A stretch of 64,000 nucleotides of DNA. It comes from Anaerostipes sp. MSJ-23 (GTDB lineage Bacteria > Bacillota > Clostridia > Lachnospirales > Lachnospiraceae). The translations under genes were made by a program, and so were the position numbers. Location of the stretch: the NCBI RefSeq assembly GCF_018918155.1, contig NZ_JAHLPY010000003.1, positions 1-64,000 of the forward strand, given 5' to 3'. The notes under the pieces were generated by a model. It worked only from the letters and a program-made list of their open reading frames with translations, did no database searches and had not been told where the DNA came from. Positions 43,565 through 52,477 of this stretch are shown one piece after another (within the stretch, counting starts at the first letter, position 1; each line of letters starts with the position of its first letter).

Positions 43565-44896
43565 CTATGAACAATGACGAAATGTTTTGTCGGTCATAAT
43601 TCTTGCAAAGATAAGTCCGAGTGGCAGTGCCATAATGATTAACATAGCTTCTGTAAACCAGTAAGCTCCAGTGCTGATGGATGTAATTCCAATATTATAG
43701 ATGGCTCTATATAAGTATAATCCTGGAACCATGATGACAATTGACGGTACAGTTAAGGAAATCCTTGGATATCCAACGGAGTTTTTTGTCAGGGAAGCAA
43801 GAAGTCCAGCTAGCAGTGCTCCGCAGAAAGCTGCAGCTGCAGGGGGAAACATGGCTAAATCAACAAGTTCTAATCGAGTGGTATTTGCGATGGCTCCAAT
43901 CACACCAGCAGTTGCTGCAAGTCGATAAGGACTGTTAAACATAATAGAGAAGCCAAAAACCCCAAAAAAGCTTGCAATCAAACGGAATAATATTTGTTGA
44001 CTGACATTTAATCCAAGCGGGAGAAAGTCCATTGGTTTTAAATGAAGCACTAATGCAAGGATCCATGCTGCCAGTGTAGCGACGGCAATAATGATAATTG
44101 CATAGGTTAGACGTTCTAGACCAGATCTCATATCTAGTTTTGCAAGGTCGATTCCACTTGTAATAAATGGAAATCCTGGAATGATAAATAGCATTGAGCA
44201 AATATATCCTGCCTGATGATGAGTCGATACAGAAAAGCAATGTTCTAAACCAGTCAAAGCAAGAGTATATACGATACAAGCAAAGGCAACACTAACAGCT
44301 GTACAAAGGAATAGAGTAAGATGATGTTTATTCATTTTCGCTCTTAGACAATTTCCAGCACCTGCACCAAAGAAAGTACATAACATTTCGATTGGTCCCC
44401 CTCCAAGGAGAAATGTAAAAGCGCTGCAGGCAATCGCAGCTGCAATACCAAGTGCCGCCGGTGAGTAGAATCCATGAATTTCATGGATATGATCTAGTTG
44501 AGAATGTAATTCATCACCAGACATTTTTGTACAATTTTCAGCAAAGTGATTTACAAAGCGTTCCATACGAAATAGTTTAGATGTATTAACACTGGTATTA
44601 AAAAGGCAGAGCGATTGCGTATAGCATTCACCGCCATCAATACAGGTATATTCAATAGAAAGAAGTCCGATGTCTGCTGTGCAGGTAATGCCAAGTTCAC
44701 GAGCAAGAGTGTTCATGGAACTTCGAACTCTCCAGGCTCCAGTTCCACAAGACAAAAGCATAATACCAGTACGACCGATGACAGATGCCTTTTCACTTAA
44801 AGAAGCCTCGGTGATTGGATGTCCGATACTTTTTTTTGTATAATCGTGCCATGGTATTTCCATATGGTTATGAAGTTCTTGTTCAGGTAGACTCAT
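43565..44896 (-). CDS. Threonine/serine exporter family protein (ThrE-like)
   Basis: A 443-residue protein joining the two ThrE parts. The N-terminal DUF1212-type region (about 20-250) has GTGAWRVRSSMNTLARELGI and several helices after residue 140. The C-terminal part (about 270-440) has five further helices (PSIVIMVPGLYLYRAIYNIG). The family exports threonine or serine, and some relatives carry dicarboxylates. It follows a LysR gene by 5 bases on the same strand, so that regulator probably senses the exported compound. Confidence 0.85.
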   Translation of the reverse strand: MSLPEQELHNHMEIPWHDYTKKSIGHPITEASLSEKASVIGRTGIMLLSCGTGAWRVRSSMNTLARELGITCTADIGLLSIEYTCIDGGECYTQSLCLFNTSVNTSKLFRMERFVNHFAENCTKMSGDELHSQLDHIHEIHGFYSPAALGIAAAIACSAFTFLLGGGPIEMLCTFFGAGAGNCLRAKMNKHHLTLFLCTAVSVAFACIVYTLALTGLEHCFSVSTHHQAGYICSMLFIIPGFPFITSGIDLAKLDMRSGLERLTYAIIIIAVATLAAWILALVLHLKPMDFLPLGLNVSQQILFRLIASFFGVFGFSIMFNSPYRLAATAGVIGAIANTTRLELVDLAMFPPAAAAFCGALLAGLLASLTKNSVGYPRISLTVPSIVIMVPGLYLYRAIYNIGITSISTGAYWFTEAMLIIMALPLGLIFARIMTDKTFRHCS

Positions 44897-44901
44897 TGTA
44901 A

Positions 44902-45789
44902 TTACACCTCTTTATTCATAATAATTTCAATCATTTTTTGATCAGCGACACTGACAGGTTTCGATGTATCAGTAATAAGACAAATTTCCCTTTGATCCAT
45001 AGGTTCTTCTACTGGAATTTTTATAATCTCATTCCGAAGGATTGAATCTTTTGCCATTTCTTCTGGACAAAATCCAAGACCAAGATCATGCTGTACAAGA
45101 GAAAGCACTTGATTCGTTGTTGCAGCCTCCATATCTGGTGAGAAGATTAGATGGTTATCATAAAAATATTTTTCATAGAAATTTCTTGTTGCTGTATGAT
45201 TCATCAAGGAAATGAAAGGAAAATCCTGAAGATCACGTAGTCTTTTAGGGGAAGAGGCTATTTCTTGAAAAGAAGGTCCTCCGATTAAAATTTCGTGAAA
45301 AGAGCAAAGAACCTGTTTTTGTAAAGGCTTGTTGCAGGAAACAGGACCTGTGATAACAGCAAAGTTAACAAGACCTTTTTGTAAAGCTTCCATTGCCTGA
45401 TAGGTGGAATGATTAGAAATTTTTAGCTTAATATGTGGATAAGTTTTATGAAACTTTTCAAGCTTTGGAAGTAGCCATAAATGAAGTGCTGTTTCACTAA
45501 CTCCGATCGAAACAGTGCCTGATTTTAAATTTTTCTTTTCATTTAATTCTTCATTTCCGGAAGCAATATGTTTGATAGCGATTGCTACATGTTCCATGAG
45601 CTGTTCACCTTCGGGTGTCAGTTGGATACCGCGATGGGAGCGAATAAAAAGTTTACAACCAAGTTCGTTTTCCATAATATTCATACATCGTGTAATATTT
45701 GGCTGGTTGTTATTGAGAGCTTTTGCCGCTCTGGAAAAACTTTTATATTTAGCTACATAATAAAAAATACGATAATAATCAAAAGGCAT
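44902..45789 (-). CDS. LysR-family transcriptional regulator
   Basis: A 295-residue regulator. The N-terminal helix-turn-helix reads YYVAKYKSFSRAAKALNNNQ and PNITRCMNIMENELGCKLFI, followed by the linker helix. The effector-binding domain runs from about residue 90 (KSGTVSIGVSETALHLWLLP). It is unusual in lying upstream in the same operon as its likely target, the exporter, rather than divergent from it. The effector is not predictable. Confidence 0.92.
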   Translation of the reverse strand: MPFDYYRIFYYVAKYKSFSRAAKALNNNQPNITRCMNIMENELGCKLFIRSHRGIQLTPEGEQLMEHVAIAIKHIASGNEELNEKKNLKSGTVSIGVSETALHLWLLPKLEKFHKTYPHIKLKISNHSTYQAMEALQKGLVNFAVITGPVSCNKPLQKQVLCSFHEILIGGPSFQEIASSPKRLRDLQDFPFISLMNHTATRNFYEKYFYDNHLIFSPDMEAATTNQVLSLVQHDLGLGFCPEEMAKDSILRNEIIKIPVEEPMDQREICLITDTSKPVSVADQKMIEIIMNKEV

Positions 45790-45842
45790 TTGTGTTTATC
45801 TCCCTATATAAAATTAATATATGCAATATATGATTTATATAT

Positions 45843-45871
45843 TTTACATATCTTTACTCCTAAAGTATAAT
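45843..45871 (+). promoter_or_regulatory. Promoter candidate for the gene at 45914
   Basis: TTTACA and a perfect TATAAT with a 17-base spacer, in the divergent gap next to the LysR gene. Confidence 0.65.
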
Positions 45872-45913
45872 ACAGTTGATAAAAAAGTCAAGAAAAGAAA
45901 GGAAATGGTCAGA

Positions 45914-46696
45914 ATGGGTACAATTTTTCCAAGAGAAGAGAAGGCAGAGCAGATTTTTCAGAAAATATTGGAAAACCCGTATGCCTGCGAGCGTTTACAG
46001 GATTTATTTTTTGAAGCACTTTCGAATACAGGAGATGGAAATCTGACAGAAAAAGGATTTGCATCTGTATTGTTTCAGGCGTATCAGAATAGAGATATGT
46101 CGGCTTTTTTAATGGCAATTTGTGAAAATAGTATGTTTGATTTACTTAGGAATTCCTTCCTGATACCAATTCGGTTTCATGACAAAAGCGTAACGAATCC
46201 AGTGAGATTAACAGATCAACAGGGGGAACGATTACGGTCATGTCAAATTGAAGTAACTTCAAAGCAATATAAAATGTTTCGACAGATATTTGATCATGCG
46301 GATACAATACCAGATTATCAAATTTGTTTGGCTTATGGTTTCCGTGAGAAACATTGTTATAGTGGAAAGCAAGAAGGTGAAATTCAGACAATCAAAATTG
46401 GGGAACATGTCGGAGTTCTTTTGCTGTTCGGTATTCCAGAAACAGTAAAAGAAAAAATGAATGATAATGAAGTTTACAGTATTGTATGGGATTTCATGAT
46501 GAAACTGGAAGAAATTCTTCCAAGGGCATTTATGTACTATGGAACAATGGATGAAAATAAGATGGAGCATCAGACGAGCCAGATTGGAATTTTTCTCCCG
46601 TTCCGACACTTTGAACATCAATTAGAGAAGAACGTAGAACAAGCCAATGGTATCGGTCTTGGCTGCAGAGAAAAAATTTTATCAATGATGAATTGA
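45914..46696 (+). CDS. Unrecognised cytoplasmic protein
   Basis: About 260 residues, no signal peptide or membrane helix. I do not recognise a domain. Readable segments are QAYQNRDMSAFLMAICEN, MFDLLRNSFLIPIRF and GLGCREKILSMMN near the C-terminus. The composition is that of a soluble globular protein. The start is uncertain: the ATG at 45914 has a site 10 bases upstream, while the ATG at 45905 is only one base from it. It has its own promoter and terminator, beside but divergent from the LysR-thrE unit. Confidence 0.7.
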   Translation: MGTIFPREEKAEQIFQKILENPYACERLQDLFFEALSNTGDGNLTEKGFASVLFQAYQNRDMSAFLMAICENSMFDLLRNSFLIPIRFHDKSVTNPVRLTDQQGERLRSCQIEVTSKQYKMFRQIFDHADTIPDYQICLAYGFREKHCYSGKQEGEIQTIKIGEHVGVLLLFGIPETVKEKMNDNEVYSIVWDFMMKLEEILPRAFMYYGTMDENKMEHQTSQIGIFLPFRHFEHQLEKNVEQANGIGLGCREKILSMMN

Positions 46697-46706
46697 TACG
46701 AAACAT

Positions 46707-46749
46707 GAAAAGAAACATTGCACAAAGAATGTGTAGTGTTTCTTTTTTT
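46707..46749 (+). terminator. Intrinsic terminator
   Basis: A stem pairing GAAACATTGCACA with TGTGTAGTGTTTC (two imperfect positions), AAGAA loop and T8. Confidence 0.85.
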
Positions 46750-46768
46750 TATTATTTGCAAGATCTGC

Positions 46769-46826
46769 TTGACAATTAGGAAAAAACATACTATTATCTT
46801 ATTGTATTAATCAAGTAATACAATAA
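46769..46826 (+). promoter_or_regulatory. Promoter and operator of the GntR-ABC operon
   Basis: TTGACA and TATTAT are 17 bases apart. Immediately downstream is a perfect palindrome: TATTGTATTA, spacer ATCAAG, TAATACAATA (46800-46825, extendable by one pair). Its position over the transcription start suits autorepression by the GntR protein. Confidence 0.8.
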
Positions 46827-46850
46827 TACAAAATAAGGAAGGGAAGGAAT

Positions 46851-47213
46851 ATGAAATGGTATATAGATGGGGAACGGCCAATTTGGATTCAGCTTAAAGA
46901 ACAGTTGACCAAACAGATTGTTTCCGGGAATTACCAATGTGGAGATCGACTGCCAAGTGTTCGGGAACTAGCATCAGAGGCCGGGGTAAATCCAAATACA
47001 ATGCAGAGAGCCTTGGCATCTTTGGATCAAGATGGATTGACAATGACAAGTCGTACGGCTGGAAGAAGCGTAACAGACGATGAGGAGAGGATTGAACAGT
47101 GCAGACAGGAAGTTGCACATAGAATTGTAAAACAATATGTAAAAGATATTAGCGAACTTGGGTATACGAAAGAGGAGGCCATCGAGCTGATAAGGAAAGG
47201 GAATGAGAGATGA
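46851..47213 (+). CDS. GntR-family regulator, YtrA-type
   Basis: A 120-residue regulator consisting of the GntR winged helix (GDRLPSVRELASEAGVNPNT with MQRAL following) and a short C-terminal helical dimerisation tail. This is the YtrA layout, always linked to ABC transporter genes. It overlaps the ATPase gene by 4 bases. It probably represses its operon through the palindrome at 46799-46826 and is released by an envelope signal or antibiotic. Confidence 0.93.
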   Translation: MKWYIDGERPIWIQLKEQLTKQIVSGNYQCGDRLPSVRELASEAGVNPNTMQRALASLDQDGLTMTSRTAGRSVTDDEERIEQCRQEVAHRIVKQYVKDISELGYTKEEAIELIRKGNER

Positions 47214-47932
47214 AGGATTTGATACAATGCATAAATTTGGGAAAGAGTTATGGAAGTAAAGAGGCACTTTGTGGAGTGAATCTTGAAATTGGAACCGGAA
47301 GAATTATAGGGCTTCTTGGTCCCAATGGTTCTGGTAAGACAACGTTGATTAAATTAATCAATGGACTTTTAACACCGACAGGCGGAGAAGTACTTGTCGA
47401 TGGTAAAAGACCAGGAATTGATAGCAAAAAGATGATTAGTTATTTACCGGATAAAATGTATTTTGCAGATTGGATGAAGGTCTCTGATTTGTTGGATTTC
47501 TTTACAGATTTTTATGAAGATTTTGATCGCACACAGGCAGAAAAAATGTTTGATACTCTTGGTATCCATGAATCAAGTAAAATCACAAAACTTTCTAAAG
47601 GAACAAAGGAAAAAGTACAATTGGTTCTTGTAATGAGTCGGAAGGCAAAGCTTTATTTACTGGATGAACCGATTGCAGGTGTAGATCCAGCAGCCAGAGA
47701 TTTTATTTTGGACACGATTTTAAATAGTTACAATGAGGAAGGGACGGTTCTTATTTCTACACATCTGATAGCAGATATTGAAAAAATTATGGACGAAGTT
47801 ATCTTTATAAAGGAAGGGCGTATTTTAAAACATGCGTCTGCCGATGATCTAAGAGAAGAAAGCGGAAAGTCTATTGATGCATTGTTCCGTGAGATGTTTC
47901 ATTCAGATGTTTACAAGGGGAGGAAAGCATAA
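47210..47932 (+). CDS. ABC transporter ATP-binding protein
   Basis: A 240-residue ATPase. It has Walker A GPNGSGKTT, a Q-loop near YLPDKMYF, the signature LSKGTKEKVQ (a variant of LSGGQ), Walker B LYLLDEPIAG and the H-loop STHLIADIEK. The variant signature is common in the YtrB/BcrA-like ATPases associated with GntR-type regulators. The gene overlaps its permease by one base. Confidence 0.94.
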   Translation: MKDLIQCINLGKSYGSKEALCGVNLEIGTGRIIGLLGPNGSGKTTLIKLINGLLTPTGGEVLVDGKRPGIDSKKMISYLPDKMYFADWMKVSDLLDFFTDFYEDFDRTQAEKMFDTLGIHESSKITKLSKGTKEKVQLVLVMSRKAKLYLLDEPIAGVDPAARDFILDTILNSYNEEGTVLISTHLIADIEKIMDEVIFIKEGRILKHASADDLREESGKSIDALFREMFHSDVYKGRKA

Positions 47933-48678
47933 TGTTTGGAAAACTGATGAAGTATGATATAAAAGCACTTGGAAAGATTATCTTTCCTCTATGGGGTGCG
48001 CTGCTGATTCTTGGATTTATTTTTAGTCTTGGAATAAGATTTGACTTGACAGTTGCAAGTTCAATTGCAGTTTTTTCATTAATTGCGATCATTGGGGTTA
48101 TCGCTGCTATTTTTACAATAGGGATTATTATTGTCATCCAAAGATTTTGGAAGGGGCTTTTAAAACAGGAAGGATATTTAATGTTTACTTTGCCAGTTTC
48201 TGTCAGAAGCTTGATTTTATCAAAACTTTTTAGCGCACTGCTTATTAGCTTTGGAACAGTCGTTGTAATTGTGCTGCTTGGTATTGAAGTTATGATAATA
48301 TCTCCAGCGAATGTATTCATTTTTGATTATATAAAGCAGATTCACATTGAAATGCTTCAAGTAAAATATGCAGCTTTTAGTATTGGATATGCGGTTATAT
48401 TAATACTTTTGGCAATGATAGCGAATATTTATCATCTTTATGCGGCAATGACGCTTGGACAATTAAGTAATAAAAATAGATTTTTGTTTGCTTTTGCTTC
48501 CTATATTATATTGGCGATTATTTTTTCAGTCGTTGATTATCTGATGTTAAACATAATTCCTGATTTATCAAATTTAGCAGGAGGAACAGGAAGTTCTATT
48601 TTTAAATATATTCTCGAAATTATAGCCTTTCATATTGTTACAGAGACGGTGTTGACAAGAAGACTGAATCTTGAATAG
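47932..48678 (+). CDS. ABC transporter membrane subunit
   Basis: A 248-residue protein with six predicted helices and no cysteine-rich or enzymatic motif. It starts MFGKLMKYDIKALGK, the usual opening of ABC-2-type permeases linked to YtrA regulators. It partners the ATPase just upstream. The substrate is unknown; related systems protect the envelope from peptide antibiotics. Confidence 0.85.
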   Translation: MFGKLMKYDIKALGKIIFPLWGALLILGFIFSLGIRFDLTVASSIAVFSLIAIIGVIAAIFTIGIIIVIQRFWKGLLKQEGYLMFTLPVSVRSLILSKLFSALLISFGTVVVIVLLGIEVMIISPANVFIFDYIKQIHIEMLQVKYAAFSIGYAVILILLAMIANIYHLYAAMTLGQLSNKNRFLFAFASYIILAIIFSVVDYLMLNIIPDLSNLAGGTGSSIFKYILEIIAFHIVTETVLTRRLNLE

Positions 48679-48688
48679 TAATAAAAGG

Positions 48689-48728
48689 AATCCAGGGAAA
48701 TAATTTACAAATTTCTCTGGATTTTTGT
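48689..48728 (+). terminator. Intrinsic terminator of the GntR-ABC operon
   Basis: AATCCAGGGAAAT pairs with ATTTCTCTGGATT with one mismatch, then T5. Confidence 0.82.
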
Positions 48729-48887
48729 ATTAGAACAAAAACAAAATCGTGTTATAGGAAAAAAATCGCTTCAAATAAACGAATATTTTACATAGATTTA
48801 ACATTACAAAGGTAAAAAATCATGTAAAATAAAGTTGTTGTAAATTCTAGATAAAGAATAAGTTAAATACAGAAGGAGAAAAGAGAA

Positions 48888-50534
48888 GTGAGTAGTACAA
48901 ATATTTTAGGATTATTGGGAGGTCTTGCTTTATTCCTGTATGGTATGCAGATGATGAGTGCCGGTCTGGAATCAGTTGCAGGAAATAAAATGAAAAGCAT
49001 TCTTGAAAAACTGACCTCAAATCGTTTCCTTGGAATTATTGTAGGTGCGATTATCACAGCAGTAATCCAGTCATCATCGGCAACAACGGTTATGGTTGTT
49101 GGTTTTGTAAATTCAGGAATGATGACATTAAATCAGGCGGTATGGATTATTATGGGTGCCAACATTGGTACCACAATTACAGGACAGTTGATTGCACTGG
49201 ATGTTGGAGCAATTGCACCATTGATTGCATTTATTGGTGTTGCCCTTGTTATGTTTGCAAAAAATCAGAGGGTACAGTACATTGGAGAAATTGTTGCAGG
49301 ACTTGGTATTTTGTTTGTTGGAATGAATATGATGAGCAGTTCCATGATTCCACTTCGTGATTATCCACCATTTGTTAATTTGATGACAAGATTCTCAAAT
49401 CCACTGATTGGAATTATTGCAGGTATGATATTCACAGCAGTTATTCAGTCATCTTCTGCATCTGTTGGTATTTTACAGGCATTGGCATTAAGTGGGGTTA
49501 TCAGTTTTCATGATGCAGCCTTTGTATTATTTGGACAGAATATCGGAACATGTATTACAGCAATTCTTGCATCCATTGGAACAGAGAGAAGTGCAAAACG
49601 TACAACCATCATTCATTTAAGCTTTAATATTATTGGAACCATTTTATTTACAGTTGTATGTTTAATTTTCCCATTGACTGATGTTGTAGCAAAATTTAGC
49701 GGAACAAGCATTACAAGACAGATTGCAAATATGCATACATTATTTAATATTACAACTTCCGTCTTATTGATTCCGTTTGGAAATTATTTAGCCAAATTTG
49801 CAACGTTTGTTCTTCCTGAAAAGGCAAGTGAAAAAGAACATCATCAGCATTTGAAATATATTAAATCCGTAGATACAAGTGTGGATGCTAACTTTGGTAC
49901 ATCTGCAATCAACATGGAAAATCTTCATAATGAAATCGAGAGAATGTTGAATATGGCTAAGGTAAATGTGGAAGCCAGTTTCCAGGCTTTTCTTGCGGGA
50001 AAGAGTACCACACTTGCAGATGTTGAAAAACGAGAAGATTACATTGATTATTTAAATAAGGAAATATCTAGAGCTGCTGCAAAAATGATGGTACATGAGA
50101 CAAACGAAAAGGCATCGAAGAATATTCGTTCTTATCTTGATATGACGACCAATATTGAACGAATTGGAGATCACGCAGTAAATATTTGTGATTATACAAA
50201 GCGAATTGAGGAAAATCACATTGAATTTTCAGAAGTATCTAGAAAAGAAATGCAACAGATGCGGCAGATTTGTGAAAAGATGTTTGAGGTAGTGAATAAA
50301 AAGCCAGAAGAAGATACACAGAAATGGTTAGATGATGTTCATAATTCTGAAAACTATATTGACAAGAAGACAGAAGAATTTTATCAGAATCATTTGGATC
50401 GAATTCAAAGAGGAGAATGTAATGATGAAGCTTGTATCATTTTCTCTGAAATGTTAACAGATTTTGAACGAATTGGTGATCATACATGGAATGTAGCTCA
50501 GCAGATGGCAAAAATCATTGAGCGAGGAAAATAA
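48888..50534 (+). CDS. Na/Pi cotransporter family protein with PhoU-like domain
   Basis: A 548-residue protein. Two inverted transport repeats each have the signature QSSSA (VIQSSSATTVMVVGFVNSGM and VIQSSSASVGILQALALSGV) within about eight helices (1-310). The C-terminal cytoplasmic region (about 340-545) is helical and PhoU-like (IERIGDHAVNICDYTKRIEE, FERIGDHTWNVAQQM). It would import phosphate with sodium, using the gradient made by the decarboxylase pump. Translation starts at GTG 8 bases after AAGGAG. Confidence 0.92.
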   Translation: MSSTNILGLLGGLALFLYGMQMMSAGLESVAGNKMKSILEKLTSNRFLGIIVGAIITAVIQSSSATTVMVVGFVNSGMMTLNQAVWIIMGANIGTTITGQLIALDVGAIAPLIAFIGVALVMFAKNQRVQYIGEIVAGLGILFVGMNMMSSSMIPLRDYPPFVNLMTRFSNPLIGIIAGMIFTAVIQSSSASVGILQALALSGVISFHDAAFVLFGQNIGTCITAILASIGTERSAKRTTIIHLSFNIIGTILFTVVCLIFPLTDVVAKFSGTSITRQIANMHTLFNITTSVLLIPFGNYLAKFATFVLPEKASEKEHHQHLKYIKSVDTSVDANFGTSAINMENLHNEIERMLNMAKVNVEASFQAFLAGKSTTLADVEKREDYIDYLNKEISRAAAKMMVHETNEKASKNIRSYLDMTTNIERIGDHAVNICDYTKRIEENHIEFSEVSRKEMQQMRQICEKMFEVVNKKPEEDTQKWLDDVHNSENYIDKKTEEFYQNHLDRIQRGECNDEACIIFSEMLTDFERIGDHTWNVAQQMAKIIERGK

Positions 50535-50545
50535 GGATAAAATAT

Positions 50546-50583
50546 AAAACGTAGGATGTTTTTCATCCTGCGTTTTTTGTTTT
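50546..50583 (+). terminator. Intrinsic terminator of the Na/Pi gene
   Basis: A 10-bp stem (ACGTAGGATG with CATCCTGCGT, one G-U pair), loop TTTTT and T6. Confidence 0.88.
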
Positions 50584-50623
50584 TTGGCCTGGGATATATT
50601 TGAATACAGAGTGCTTTCAGCAC

Positions 50624-50652
50624 TGGACGAGTTTTGCCTGATAAGGTATAAT
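50624..50652 (+). promoter_or_regulatory. Promoter of rpe
   Basis: TGGACG and a perfect TATAAT with a 17-base spacer; a small AGTGCT/AGCACT hairpin precedes it. Confidence 0.6.
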
Positions 50653-50691
50653 ATAAAAAGTGTTTTGGGTTCTTGGAAGGAGAAAAAAAGA

Positions 50692-51348
50692 ATGGATTAT
50701 ATTTTATCCCCGTCGATTTTATCGGCGGATTTTGCGAAACTTGGTGATGATGTGAAGCAAGCCGCGGATGCTGGTGCAGAATGGATCCATATTGATGTTA
50801 TGGATGGCTCTTTTGTGCCGAATATTTCCTTTGGATTTCCAGTAATTAAGGCAATTCGTGGTGTGACAGACAAGGTGTTTGATGTACATTTAATGGTGGA
50901 TGAACCAGGAAAATTTATTGAAGAGTTTGCTCAGTGTGGTGCGGATCTGATTACAATTCATGCAGAAGCAACAAAACATTTACATCGTGCAATTCAGCAG
51001 GTCAAGGCTGCTGGATGTAAAGTTGGAGTATCTTTAAATCCGGCAACGCCATTAGATGTCTTGGACTATATAATAGAAGAAATCGATTTAGTTTTGGTCA
51101 TGACCGTAAATCCTGGATTTGGCGGACAGGCTTATATCGATGCAATGGATGAAAAAATCCGTAATTTACGTAAAATGATCACAGATCGTGGATTGGATGT
51201 TGATATTGAAGTAGATGGCGGCGTAAAAGAAAATAATATTGCACATATTAAAGAATGTGGAGCCAATATTTTCGTTGCAGGATCTGCAGTATTTAATGGA
51301 GATATCCAAACAAATGTAAAAAATCTTTTAAAAGCAATGGAGGAATAA
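50692..51348 (+). CDS. rpe: Ribulose-phosphate 3-epimerase
   Basis: A 218-residue TIM barrel of the pentose phosphate pathway. It has SPSILSADFAKLGDDV, WIHIDVMDGSFVPNISFG with metal-binding His and Asp, HLMVDEPGKFIEEFA, MTVNPGFGGQAYI and EVDGGVKENNIA. The ATG at 50692 follows TTGGAAGGAG and gives the usual family length; the longer reading from 50584 includes the promoter. An Mrp-type ATPase follows after 3 bases. Confidence 0.96.
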   Translation: MDYILSPSILSADFAKLGDDVKQAADAGAEWIHIDVMDGSFVPNISFGFPVIKAIRGVTDKVFDVHLMVDEPGKFIEEFAQCGADLITIHAEATKHLHRAIQQVKAAGCKVGVSLNPATPLDVLDYIIEEIDLVLVMTVNPGFGGQAYIDAMDEKIRNLRKMITDRGLDVDIEVDGGVKENNIAHIKECGANIFVAGSAVFNGDIQTNVKNLLKAMEE

Positions 51349-51351
51349 ACA

Positions 51352-52176
51352 ATGAGTGAATGCAGTCATGATTGTAGCAGCTGCAGTGCAAACTGCGGAA
51401 GCAGAACACAGGATCCGGCTGATTTTTTGGAACCGTTATATAAGGAAAGTAGTGTAAAAAAGGTTATTGGAATTGTCAGTGGTAAGGGAGGCGTAGGAAA
51501 ATCTATGACGACTTCTCTTCTTGCAACCGCTGCAATGAGAAAAGGACTTCATACAGGAATTTTGGACGCCGATGTAACAGGTCCATCGATTCCGCAGGCC
51601 TTTGGTCTTCATGAACGTCTATTAGGAAATGCAGAGGGAATTATTCTGCCTGCAATGACTAATTTTGGAATTGATGTGGTATCTTTAAATCTGATGCTCG
51701 AAGATGAGACAGAGCCAGTCATTTGGAGAGGACCAATCGTAGCTGATGTTGTAAAACAGTTTTGGGGCAAAACTTTATGGAAAGATATTGATGTTATGTT
51801 TGTAGATATGCCTCCTGGAACGGGAGAAGTACCATTAACTGTATTTCAGTCCATTCCATTGGATGGAATTATTGTTGTTGCAACCCCTCAGGAACTGGTT
51901 GGAATGATCGTAGAGAAAGCTGTGAATATGGCCAATATGATGAATGTGCCAGTGCTTGGTCTGATTGAGAATATGAGTTATATTAAATGTCCAGATTGTG
52001 GAAAAGAAATTAAAGTGTTTGGTGATAGTCATATTGAAGAAATTTCTGAAAAATATAAGGTTCCGGTATTAGGAAAGTTACCAATTGATCCAAAATTAAC
52101 AGAAGCATGTGATGCAGGTTTGATTGAAAATGTGGAAAATCTTTATTTAGATGGAGTTATCGATATTTTAGCTTAA
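51352..52176 (+). CDS. Mrp/NBP35-family P-loop ATPase
   Basis: A 274-residue ATPase used in iron-sulfur cluster assembly. The N-terminus carries four cysteines (CSHDCSSCSANC), as in NBP35-type proteins. A deviant Walker A GKGGVGKS, then DADVTGPSIPQAFG, FVDMPPGTGEVPLTVFQS and the CPDC motif (about residue 205), which binds the bridging cluster, are all present. It probably delivers clusters to enzymes such as PFOR and serine dehydratase. It is co-transcribed with rpe. Confidence 0.93.
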   Translation: MSECSHDCSSCSANCGSRTQDPADFLEPLYKESSVKKVIGIVSGKGGVGKSMTTSLLATAAMRKGLHTGILDADVTGPSIPQAFGLHERLLGNAEGIILPAMTNFGIDVVSLNLMLEDETEPVIWRGPIVADVVKQFWGKTLWKDIDVMFVDMPPGTGEVPLTVFQSIPLDGIIVVATPQELVGMIVEKAVNMANMMNVPVLGLIENMSYIKCPDCGKEIKVFGDSHIEEISEKYKVPVLGKLPIDPKLTEACDAGLIENVENLYLDGVIDILA

Positions 52177-52244
52177 AACACAAAAAAATAGCGAAAAACG
52201 GCAAAAAAAATGAAAAATCCGGTCAAAAACCGGAAAAAAAGAAG

Positions 52245-52282
52245 AAAAAGAACGGAAATTTTATGATTTTCGTTCTTTTTTT
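52245..52282 (+). terminator. Intrinsic terminator after the Mrp gene
   Basis: AAAGAACGGAAA pairs with TTTTCGTTCTTT (one bulge), followed by T7. Confidence 0.75.
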
Positions 52283-52369
52283 GATGAAATTTAAAAAAAT
52301 GTTGTAAAGAATTTGTAACAACTAACTGGAAAATATTGGGTAAAAATTGTTTTTTTTTGCGTACAAAGG

Positions 52370-52404
52370 TTGACAAATGAGGCGTTACGGGTTAAACTCG
52401 TAAC
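52370..52404 (+). promoter_or_regulatory. Promoter with a 21-bp palindrome at the -10 (3D-domain gene)
   Basis: TTGACA (52370) and TAAACT (52393) are 17 bases apart. A near-perfect palindrome at 52384-52404 (GTTACGGGTT, A, AACTCGTAAC; one mismatch per arm) contains the -10. The position fits a repressor operator. Confidence 0.7.
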
Positions 52405-52477
52405 ATAAGTCACAGAAATGTTACAAAAATGTTTCGAAAATTAAGAAGTATGAAATAAACTAGAAAGAGGTTAAAAT

